From: Segetimicrobium sp035279545
GTDB lineage: Bacteria > Sysuimicrobiota > Sysuimicrobiia > Sysuimicrobiales > Segetimicrobiaceae
Length of the DNA: 10,014 bases
Direction of reading: 5' to 3'
NCBI GenBank assembly: GCA_035279545.1
Contig: DATEHM010000026.1
Location: forward strand, 1 to 10,014
The position numbers and the translations under genes were made by a program. Positions 1-6,605 of this stretch are shown here, one piece after another (positions within the stretch are counted from its first letter, which is position 1; each line of letters starts with the position of its first letter). Below the pieces are notes generated by a model. The model did no database searches. It saw only the letters and a list, made by a program, of their open reading frames with translations, and had not been told where the DNA came from.

Positions 1-939
1 GATTGTGATCCCGGTTACGACGATGCGCTGGCGATTTTGCTTGCGGCGCGGCACTTCGATGTGCTGGGGGTGACGGCCGTAGCCGGCAATGTGGATGTTG
101 AGCGCACGACGCTCAACGCGCGCCGCGTCGTCGACCTCACCGGACTCCCCATCCCCGTGGCCCGAGGATGCGCACGTCCGCTGGCCCAGGATCCCATACA
201 CGTCCCAGAGATCCACGGCCGGAGCGGACTGGATGGATACGAGTTCCCACCGCCCCGCGCGCGGCTCGACGGGCGCCACGCGGTGGAGTTCCTCATCGAC
301 ACGGCGCGCGCCCGAGATGGGGTGACCCTGATCGCCACGGGTCCCCTGACCAACGTGGCGGAAGCGCTGCGGCGGGCCCCGGACCTGGCCCGGTGCATCC
401 GCGAGATCAGTCTGATGGGGGGGTCCGTGACGCTCGGGAACATGACCCCGGCCGCCGAGTTCAACATCTGGTTCGATCCGGAGGCGGCGGACGCCGTCTT
501 CCGCAGTGGGATCCCGCTCTGGATGTGCGGGTTGAACCTCACCCGCCAGGCCACGGTCGATGTCCCGATGATCGAGGGCATCGGCGCCCTTGGGACGCGG
601 ACGGGGAAGGCCATCGCCGCGCTCCTCCGCTCCTACCTCGCGGGGGTCCAGCGCTCGACCGGAGCCGTGGCGGCCGCCATTCACGATCCCTGTGCGGTGG
701 CCATTCTGCTGGAACCGGCCGTGATCTCGTGGGTTCCGATGCACGTGGTGGTGGAGTGCCGAGGGGAACACACGCGCGGCATGACGGTCTGCGATGCGCG
801 ACACGTCCCCGCGTTCAACCCCACGGTCGCGGCCGGCGGACTCCCGCGCGGCCTCCCCGCGAACGCCCGGGTGGCCGTTGCGCTTGACGCACCGGGGTTC
901 GCTCGCCTGCTCAGCGACGCGCTGGCATCATTTCCCTAG
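1..939 (+). CDS. Nucleoside hydrolase, inosine-uridine preferring family (5' end cut by window edge)
   Basis: This enzyme family splits the N-glycosidic bond of ribonucleosides, giving the free base and ribose, usually in cytoplasmic nucleoside salvage. The reading frame is open from base 1 and begins inside the family's N-terminal signature DCDPGYDDA, so only a few residues are missing. Visible family features, numbered from the first residue in the window, are the Asp cluster at D3, D7 and D8 (calcium and catalytic ligands in known members), GN at 29-30, an ATGPLTN segment near 111, EFNIWFDPEAA near 155, and AIHDPCAVA near 226 carrying the expected His-Asp pair. About 312 residues are present, which is normal for the family. 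The stop is TAG at 937-939. The SDR gene follows 62 bases later on the same strand. Family assignment is secure. Base preference cannot be read from sequence, and pyrimidine-specific or ADP-ribosyl-type relatives remain possible. Confidence 0.93.
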   Translation, partial: DCDPGYDDALAILLAARHFDVLGVTAVAGNVDVERTTLNARRVVDLTGLPIPVARGCARPLAQDPIHVPEIHGRSGLDGYEFPPPRARLDGRHAVEFLIDTARARDGVTLIATGPLTNVAEALRRAPDLARCIREISLMGGSVTLGNMTPAAEFNIWFDPEAADAVFRSGIPLWMCGLNLTRQATVDVPMIEGIGALGTRTGKAIAALLRSYLAGVQRSTGAVAAAIHDPCAVAILLEPAVISWVPMHVVVECRGEHTRGMTVCDARHVPAFNPTVAAGGLPRGLPANARVAVALDAPGFARLLSDALASFP

Positions 940-956
940 GAGGATGCAGACAGCAC

Positions 957-983
957 AGCCGGCCCCGTTGCGGGCGGCCGGCC
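957..983 (+). other. GC-rich hairpin between nucleoside hydrolase and SDR genes
   Basis: The arms GCCGGCC (958-964) and GGCCGGC (976-982) are perfectly complementary. Three further pairs (965-967 with 971-973) close a TTG loop, leaving a two-base bulge on the right side. It lies 18 bases after the nucleoside hydrolase stop and ends just before the SDR ribosome-binding site at 988-994. No T-run follows, so it is not a classical intrinsic terminator. It could instead stabilise or partition the transcript. A functional role is inference. Confidence 0.35.
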
Positions 984-1001
984 TCTCGAGGAGGGGTGCG
1001 G

Positions 1002-1739
1002 ATGAGCGAAGCGAGGCCACTGACCATCGTGATCACCGGGGCGGCGGGGGGAATCGGGCGCACGACCGCGGAAAGGTTTGCCGCGGGCGGCGCCCGAGTC
1101 GTGGCCGCGGATCTGCAACCTCCGCATGACACCGCCGCCGCGATCGCCTCGCAGGGCGGCCGGTGCGTTCCGCTTGCCGCCGACGTCTCAGACCGCGCCC
1201 AGGTCCAGGCGATGATCCGGACCGCGGTCGAGCAGTGCGGCGGGGTAGATGTCCTGGTGGCGAACGCCGCGATCGGGTTCCCCGACCCGTTCCTGACGAT
1301 CTCGGAGGAGAATTGGGACCGGGTTCTCTCCGTGAACCTGAAGGGCGCCTTCCTCTGCGTGCAGGCGGCGCTGCCCCACATTCTGCGACGCGGAGGATCG
1401 GTGGTGCTCGTGTCCTCGATCGCCGGCCGCCGGGCCAGCCTTACCAACGGCGCCCACTACACCTGTTCAAAGTACGGCGTGATCGGGCTCACTCGGCATC
1501 TCGCCGTGGAGCTGGCCGGGACGGGGATCCGAGTCAATTGTGTCTGCCCGGGCCCTGTGGAAACGCCGTTGCTCTCACGCGTCATGACCCCGGAGCAGCG
1601 GGTGGAGACCGCGCGCAAGACCCCGCTCAGTCGGATCGCCGAGCCGGAAGACGTCGCCGATGTGATCGTGTTTCTCGCCGGGCCGGGCGCCCGCCATATG
1701 CACGGCGCGGTCGTGGACGTGAACGGCGGTCTCTACTGA
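1002..1739 (+). CDS. Short-chain dehydrogenase/reductase (classical SDR, NAD(P)-dependent)
   Basis: This is a cytosolic Rossmann-fold oxidoreductase of 245 residues, standard for classical SDRs, which interconvert alcohols and ketones with NAD(P). Seen: cofactor motif TGAAGGIG at residues 12-19, Asp37 at the end of strand beta-2 (favours NAD over NADP), Asn112 in VNLKGAF, Ser139 in VSSIAG, and Tyr153/Lys157 in YTCSK, so the catalytic tetrad is complete. The C-terminus ends in the usual VDVNGG stretch. The ATG at 1002 is chosen because GAGGAGG at 988-994 lies seven bases upstream; a GTG at 996 would sit against that site. The gene follows the nucleoside hydrolase by 62 bases in the same direction, so it may use a sugar or polyol from the same pathway, but that is inference. 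The substrate cannot be told from sequence; FabG-like, sugar and secondary-alcohol dehydrogenases all look like this. Confidence 0.92.
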   Translation: MSEARPLTIVITGAAGGIGRTTAERFAAGGARVVAADLQPPHDTAAAIASQGGRCVPLAADVSDRAQVQAMIRTAVEQCGGVDVLVANAAIGFPDPFLTISEENWDRVLSVNLKGAFLCVQAALPHILRRGGSVVLVSSIAGRRASLTNGAHYTCSKYGVIGLTRHLAVELAGTGIRVNCVCPGPVETPLLSRVMTPEQRVETARKTPLSRIAEPEDVADVIVFLAGPGARHMHGAVVDVNGGLY

Positions 1740-1848
1740 AGTCTCGGAAATCCCAATGCCCGCGGATTGCGCAGGACCTCCTCAACCGAATCGCCCTTGG
1801 CGTGGGGCGCCCCGCCGTCGGCCGCTACGCGAGGCCGCGCCCCGGACG

Positions 1849-2820
1849 CTACGGCTTCGGCGCCGGCAGGACGCCGGTCAGGAGCCAGCGGACCTTCGCG
1901 CGCAGGTCGTCTGTATCAGGAATCCAGAAGCTCAGCGGCATCCGCATGATCGCATCGAATTGCGTGGCGGGGTGGCCTTCGATGGTCTGGGCCGAGACGG
2001 CATCCGTGGCGAGGTGGTCGACCTCGTGAGCCCATCCCAGGAGATCCTCGCTGGTCAGGTCCGTCCCGAGGTCGGCACGGGCGGTCGAAATGATCTGCGG
2101 AAGGCGAACCCACACCGTCGGCCGATGCAGCGCTTGCAGTGCGGCGCGCACGAAGTGCTGCTGGCGCCGAATCCGCCCGATGTCGCCCTCGGGGTCGTTG
2201 CGGAAGCGGACGTACTGCTCCGCGCGCGCGCCGTCCAGCACCTGGGCGCCGGGTTGGAGGTTAATGAAGAGATGCTGCTCCCGATCGTTGTAGAACATGC
2301 GCTTCTCCACGGTGATCGGGACCCCGCCGATCAGATCGACGAGATGGCGCAGGGCGGGGATGCTAAAGACTAAGTAATGGGCGATTGGAATGTCGAGGAG
2401 CTTGACGACCGCGGCGCGGGTTCGACCGACGCCGCCCGTCGCGTACGCGTGGACAAGCTTCGTGTACCCGATCCCCTGAATGGCGACGCCGGTGTCGCGG
2501 GGTACTCCAAGTATGCGGGCCTGGCGGTGTGCCGCATCCCACTGCACAACCATGATGGAGTCGGTTCGGTGCTGATCCTGGGTCAGCCCTACGATGAGGA
2601 ACCGGTCGCTCCCGTGTGGGATGGCTGACCGGGCCGGCGTCCCGGTGCCCCTGAGCGATGGGCCGGACGGGGCGGGGGCGGACGGTCGCACCCCCGTGCG
2701 GGTGGCGATCAGGGTGAGCAGCAGGACGCCAATGAGCAGCGCCCCGCGGTGTTTCAACCCGCGTCCCCCCCACAATCGGATCGCGCCAAGCTTTTGGAGT
2801 TGTCGATCAAACCTCGCCAT
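1849..2820 (-). CDS. LytR-CpsA-Psr (LCP) family cell-envelope glycopolymer transferase
   Basis: LCP enzymes sit in the cytoplasmic membrane facing outward and transfer lipid-linked glycopolymers (teichoic acids, capsule, arabinogalactan) to peptidoglycan. This 323-residue protein has a short basic cytoplasmic tail, a membrane segment at about 26-40, a Pro/Ser/Gly-rich linker to about 70, then the LCP domain. Visible motifs are TDS at 86-88, GVPRDT at 105-110, K121 in the following segment, DLIGGVP at 162-168, LDGARAEQYVRFR at 195-207 and D213/G215/R216 followed by RRQQ at 218-221. These arginines and aspartates match those that bind the pyrophosphate lipid and metal in the family. The ATG is preceded by a G-rich run (complement of 2822-2828), a weak ribosome-binding site. 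The gene converges on the SDR and diverges from the Mo-hydroxylase operon, so it is probably transcribed alone. The polymer substrate is unknown. An old annotation for such proteins is transcriptional attenuator; the transferase role is better supported for the family. Confidence 0.9.
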   Translation of the reverse strand: MARFDRQLQKLGAIRLWGGRGLKHRGALLIGVLLLTLIATRTGVRPSAPAPSGPSLRGTGTPARSAIPHGSDRFLIVGLTQDQHRTDSIMVVQWDAAHRQARILGVPRDTGVAIQGIGYTKLVHAYATGGVGRTRAAVVKLLDIPIAHYLVFSIPALRHLVDLIGGVPITVEKRMFYNDREQHLFINLQPGAQVLDGARAEQYVRFRNDPEGDIGRIRRQQHFVRAALQALHRPTVWVRLPQIISTARADLGTDLTSEDLLGWAHEVDHLATDAVSAQTIEGHPATQFDAIMRMPLSFWIPDTDDLRAKVRWLLTGVLPAPKP

Positions 2821-3048
2821 GAACCCCCCGGCGTGGACCCTGCGGGGAGAGACCGTGGACGCGCGCGATCCCCACTTCCCTCCCAGTGTTTACCCAGTTT
2901 TCTCCACAGCGTTCGCTAAGGGTTGTCAGGTTCCCTGGGGCCGTGCGTGCAGGAGCCCCTCGGGCGGGGCTGGAAACAATCCTACGCCCCCAGCGTGCCG
3001 CCGCGGTCCGTCGTGTGTCTGGGGGACAACGGGTGAGGGGCATCGAGC
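2821..3048. promoter_or_regulatory. Divergent intergenic region between LCP gene and Mo-hydroxylase operon
   Basis: These 228 bases must hold the start signals for both the minus-strand LCP gene and the plus-strand operon. A less GC-rich patch lies at about 2887-2930 and includes TTGTCA at 2923-2928, but no convincing -10 follows at normal spacing on either strand. TTCTCCACA near 2899-2907 is one base from the DnaA-box consensus. The plus-strand operon has a clear ribosome-binding site, GAGGGG at 3035-3040, eight bases before its ATG. No credible short gene is seen here. Confidence 0.45.
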
Positions 3049-5319
3049 ATGGCGTTTTCGGTGATCGGACAGTCGCTCCCGCGGGTCGACGGGGAGGAGA
3101 AAGTCACCGGCCGTACACAATTTGTCGCCGATCAGGAGATGCGCGGGCTGCTTCACGTCCGCCTCTTTTTGAGTCCCTACGCGCACGCTCGGATCCGCTG
3201 CCTGCCGGTCGCCGCCGCGCGGGAGGTGCCCGGGGTCGTCGCGGTGCTCCGCGAGGAGGACCTGCCCTTCGGGGATGGAGTGCCCAACGCGCGCGGACGC
3301 TATCTGCTCGCGAAGGGAGAGGTGCGATTTGTCGGCGAGCCGGTCGCCGCCATCGTGGCGGAGAGCGAGGAGGCGGCAGCGGACGGGTTGGAGCGGCTTG
3401 CCGCGGCTGCGGAATTCGACGCGCTCCCCGTGCTCATCGATCCGGTCGCTGCGGCCGACCCCGCGTCCCCGCTCGTGCAACCCGAGCTGGCGGGAAGGAG
3501 CGGCGAGGCGAGTCTGCACGCGGCGGTCAAGGTCGAAGAGGGGCCGGCGGACCAGAGGCCCAGCAACGTCACCAGCCGGGTTCGGTTCACGCGGGGCGAC
3601 ATCGAGCGTGGGTTGCGCGAGGCAGACCTGGTGGTCGCGCGGACATTTCGGACCTCGGTGATCCATCAAGCGTACATCGAGCCCCACGCGACGATCGCGG
3701 ATTACGATTCGGCGGCGCGGCGGCTTACGGTGTGGACGGCCACGCAGGCCCTGTTCTATTCCCGTGAAAACGTTGCGCAGGTGCTCGGGCTCCCGGAATC
3801 CTCCGTCCGCATCATCCCGATGGCGGTCGGAGGCGGTTTCGGCGCCAAGATCTTGCTGCTGGAACCGATCGCCGGAGCGCTGGCCATGGTGCTGCGGCGG
3901 CCCGTCAGGGTAGTGCTGACACGATCCGACGAGTTCCGCACCGCCACGCCCGCGCCCCAGTCGGCGCTGGAGGTTCGGGTCGGCGCGCGCCGCGACGGCA
4001 CGCTGACCGCGATCCAGGCGCGCCTCCTCTTCGACGCGGGGGCGCTCCCCGGCGCGCCGCTCAACATCGCCGCGTTGATGCTCGGCGGCAACTACCAGGC
4101 TCCGCACCTGGACGTGCAGGGGCGGGAGGTTCTGACCCACAAAGCCCCGGTCGGCGCCTATCGGGCTCCCGGGGCCCCGCAGGCGGCGTTTGCCCTCGAG
4201 TCGGTGATGGACGATCTGGCGCGGTCGTTAGGGCTCGACCCGATCGAGTTTCGGATCCGGAACGCCTCGCAGGGCGGTGACCCGATGCCAAACGGGGACC
4301 CCTGGCCGCGGATCGGGCTCCGCGAGGTGCTCCGCGCCGCGCAGGAGACGTCTCTCTGGCGCGGCCGCGATCGAGACGGCCGAGGGGTGGGCGTCGCGGC
4401 CGGCGGGTGGCTCGGCGGGCTTGAGCCGGCGAGCGCCTGCGTGAAGATGAATCCCGATGGCACCGCGCAGGTCATCGTTGGCTCGGTCGACATCAGCGGG
4501 ACGGCCACCGGTCTCGCGCAGATCGCGGCGGAGATGCTCGGGCTTCCGGTCTCACGAGTCCGGGTGGTCGGGGCGGACAGCGACAGCGCGCCGGCCGCGG
4601 GGATGTCCGGCGGAAGCAAGATCACCTACACGGTGGGCTCGGCGGTGGTGAAGGCCGCGGCGGAGGCGCGTCGTCAGCTCCTGGGGTTGGCCGCCAGCAA
4701 GCTCGAGGCCGCCGAAGCGGATCTGGAAGTCGTCGACGGCGCGGTGCGGGTCCGCGGCGTCCCCACGCGCAGCGTCGCGGTGGCCGAGCTCGTGAAGCTC
4801 ACCTCCGGTTTTGGCGCGGGCCATCCCCCGCTGCTCGGCGTCGCGTCCGAAGCGATCGTCCAGCGGGCGCCGGCGTTCGGGGCGCACGTTGCCCGCATCC
4901 GGCTGGACGCGGACTCGGGTCGGGTGCGCGTCGTGGACTACGCCGTCGCCCAGGACGTCGGGCGGGCGATCAACCCCGCGGCGGTGCGGGGCCAGATTCA
5001 CGGGGGGGTGGCGCAGGGGATCGGGTGGGCCCTGCTCGAGCGGATGGTCTACGACGAAAACGGGTCGGTCGCGACCGGGACCTTCCTCGATTACGCGCTC
5101 CCCCGCGCCGCGGACGTGCCGCCGATCGAGGTGACCCTGGTGGAGGTCCCCTCGGAGCGGGGTCCCTATGGGGCGAAGGGGGTGGGGGAGCCGCCCGTCG
5201 TGCCGGTGGCCGCCGCGGTCGCGAACGCCATTATGGATACCAGCGGGGCCCGCGTCGAGGAGCTGCCGATCGTGCCCGAGGCCGTCGTGGCCGCCTTGCG
5301 CCGAACGTCGCCCTCGTGA
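3049..5319 (+). CDS. Xanthine dehydrogenase-family protein, molybdopterin-binding (large) subunit
   Basis: This is the molybdenum-cofactor subunit of a xanthine dehydrogenase/aldehyde oxidase/CO dehydrogenase-type hydroxylase; 756 residues is the usual length for a separate large subunit. The N-terminal hammerhead domain starts VDGEEKVTGRTQFVAD, with FVGEPVAAIVAE near 100. The Mo-cofactor domains carry GGGFGAK at 261-267, VGAYRAPGAPQ at 368-378 (conserved Arg372), GGSKITYTVGSAVV near 520, and GAKGVGEPP at 708-716 with the catalytic-base candidate Glu714. Ile268 follows GGGFGAK, where purine-oxidising enzymes have Glu, and the CO dehydrogenase loop AYRCSFR is absent, so neither of those substrates is favoured. 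An aldehyde or N-heterocycle is more likely (inference). No [2Fe-2S] small subunit or FAD medium subunit is adjacent, which is unusual. Its TGA overlaps the next gene's GTG, so the two are translationally coupled. The start is supported by GAGGGG eight bases upstream. Confidence 0.92.
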   Translation: MAFSVIGQSLPRVDGEEKVTGRTQFVADQEMRGLLHVRLFLSPYAHARIRCLPVAAAREVPGVVAVLREEDLPFGDGVPNARGRYLLAKGEVRFVGEPVAAIVAESEEAAADGLERLAAAAEFDALPVLIDPVAAADPASPLVQPELAGRSGEASLHAAVKVEEGPADQRPSNVTSRVRFTRGDIERGLREADLVVARTFRTSVIHQAYIEPHATIADYDSAARRLTVWTATQALFYSRENVAQVLGLPESSVRIIPMAVGGGFGAKILLLEPIAGALAMVLRRPVRVVLTRSDEFRTATPAPQSALEVRVGARRDGTLTAIQARLLFDAGALPGAPLNIAALMLGGNYQAPHLDVQGREVLTHKAPVGAYRAPGAPQAAFALESVMDDLARSLGLDPIEFRIRNASQGGDPMPNGDPWPRIGLREVLRAAQETSLWRGRDRDGRGVGVAAGGWLGGLEPASACVKMNPDGTAQVIVGSVDISGTATGLAQIAAEMLGLPVSRVRVVGADSDSAPAAGMSGGSKITYTVGSAVVKAAAEARRQLLGLAASKLEAAEADLEVVDGAVRVRGVPTRSVAVAELVKLTSGFGAGHPPLLGVASEAIVQRAPAFGAHVARIRLDADSGRVRVVDYAVAQDVGRAINPAAVRGQIHGGVAQGIGWALLERMVYDENGSVATGTFLDYALPRAADVPPIEVTLVEVPSERGPYGAKGVGEPPVVPVAAAVANAIMDTSGARVEELPIVPEAVVAALRRTSPS

Positions 5320-6605
5320 CTTCGATCCAGATCCAGATCGCCGTCGTGGGCGGAGGCCCTGCCGGGCTGGCCGCCGCGGGCGAGGCGCGCGCGGCGGGGG
5401 CACGCGTGCTCCTGATCGAGGAACGCCCCGTGCTCGGCGGCCGCGCGGTCGTCGTCCCCGGCGCCCGCGGGCTCGCCGAAGGACTGATCCGCGACCTCCG
5501 GTCGGCCGAGGTGTGGCGGGGAAGCACGGTCTGGGGCATCTTCGGCCGCTCCCTGGCCGTGCTGCGCGCCGGGCGGACCCGGCTGGTCGCCGCCGACGCG
5601 GTCATTCTGGCCACCGGGGCGCTCGAGTGGCTCGTCCCCTTTCCCGGCTGGACGCTCGGGGGGGTCTACACCCTGGAGGGGGCATGGGAACTGGTCCGCG
5701 CCGGGAAGGTCGGCCCGGCCGCCGGACCCGCGGTGGTCGTCGGGGGAGCCGAAGGGGCCAGCCTCGCGGCCCGCATGTCCGAGCGAGGGGCCCAGGTCCT
5801 CATGGTGAGCGCGGACCGCCCGAAGGGACTACCCCCGGCGATTCCTGTCATCCCCGGCCGCGTTGCGGAGGCGAGGGGGGCGGCGACAGTGGAACGGGTG
5901 GTGCTCGCCGATGGGTCCGAGCATGAGTGCCGGATGCTGTGCGTGGAATCCCCCCGTGAGCCGTTGACTGATCTGGCCCGGCTCGCCGGGGCCCCCTGCG
6001 TCTATCATCCTCGGCTCGGCGGATTCGTCCCGCGGTATGACCGGACGCTGGCGCTCCACGGTCCCACCTCCGAGCTCTACATCGCCGGTGACAGCGGAGG
6101 CGTGGACACGCCCCGCGCGGCGGCTGAGTCGGGGCGGCTTGCCGCGCGCTCTGCCCTCCGCGAGCTCCACCTCCTCCCCGATCCCGAGGCGAAGCTGGAG
6201 GAGTCCCGGGGACAGCTGCGGGCGATGTCGGCGCCCCTGTGCGCGAGGGCGCGCGAGTCGATCATGATCGGTGCAATGCCCGACGACGTGGTTGAACGGT
6301 GGGAGGGACCGCCCGGGACGGTGTTGTGTCCGTGTCAGGGGGTGACCCTGGCCGCGCTGCAGGCCGGATTGGACGACGGCGCCCGGACGCCCGACGAATT
6401 GAAGCGGTGGACCCGTTGCGGGATGGGGGTGTGTCAGTGGCGGCGGTGCCGGCCTCCGGTCATGCAGTGGCTCAGCGGGGCCCTGGAGGTGCCGATCGGG
6501 CAGGTGCCGTTGCCTCGCGTGCGCCCGCCCGTCCGCCCGGTGCCCCTCTCCGCCATTGCCGGCCTCGAGGGCGAGGCCGAGGCGCTGCCCGGGGTCGATG
6601 GCTGA
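5316..6605 (+). CDS. HcnB-like FAD-dependent oxidoreductase with C-terminal BFD-type [2Fe-2S] domain
   Basis: The protein resembles the alpha/B subunits of hydrogen cyanide synthase, opine oxidase, and proline or D-hydroxyproline dehydrogenase complexes, which pass electrons from an amine-oxidising flavoprotein. It has 429 residues. Seen: FAD-binding GGGPAG at 12-17, ATGA at 99-102 followed by the family hallmark VPFPGWTLGGV at 107-117, a second nucleotide-binding segment VVVGGAEGASLAARM near 144, and the FAD-contacting GD at 258-259. The C-terminal domain has Cys338, Cys340, Cys368 and Cys373 in a C-x-C...C-x4-C pattern, expected to hold a [2Fe-2S] cluster, plus an extra Cys378. The second Rossmann motif lacks the strict GxGxxG, so NAD(P) binding is uncertain. 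The start is GTG within the GTGA overlap with the Mo subunit; no separate ribosome-binding site is visible, which fits coupling. Its stop overlaps the next gene by eight bases. Amine or imino-acid oxidation is likely; HCN production is not implied. Confidence 0.88.
   Translation: MTSIQIQIAVVGGGPAGLAAAGEARAAGARVLLIEERPVLGGRAVVVPGARGLAEGLIRDLRSAEVWRGSTVWGIFGRSLAVLRAGRTRLVAADAVILATGALEWLVPFPGWTLGGVYTLEGAWELVRAGKVGPAAGPAVVVGGAEGASLAARMSERGAQVLMVSADRPKGLPPAIPVIPGRVAEARGAATVERVVLADGSEHECRMLCVESPREPLTDLARLAGAPCVYHPRLGGFVPRYDRTLALHGPTSELYIAGDSGGVDTPRAAAESGRLAARSALRELHLLPDPEAKLEESRGQLRAMSAPLCARARESIMIGAMPDDVVERWEGPPGTVLCPCQGVTLAALQAGLDDGARTPDELKRWTRCGMGVCQWRRCRPPVMQWLSGALEVPIGQVPLPRVRPPVRPVPLSAIAGLEGEAEALPGVDG

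Noticed and set aside
1740..1848. Terminator or small gene in the convergent gap between SDR and LCP genes
   Set aside because: GGGGCGCCCC (1804-1813) is palindromic but would make a stem without a loop or T-run. A minus-strand peptide ending LRNPRALGFPRLQ is open but short and has no start signals.
1756..2373. Plus-strand frame of 205 codons opposite the LCP gene
   Set aside because: It is antisense to a gene with complete LCP motifs, its composition reflects the opposite strand's codons, and it has no ribosome-binding site.
2926..4140. Minus-strand frame of about 400 codons opposite the Mo-hydroxylase gene
   Set aside because: A long antisense frame is expected in GC-rich DNA. The plus strand carries the full set of Mo-hydroxylase motifs, and the minus frame is rich in Arg, Gly, His and Asp with no domain.
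3049..5319. Annotation as form I CO dehydrogenase (CoxL) or true xanthine dehydrogenase (XdhA)
   Set aside because: The AYRCSFR loop needed for CO dehydrogenase is absent, and the Glu after GGGFGxK expected in xanthine dehydrogenase is Ile, so a general family name is safer.
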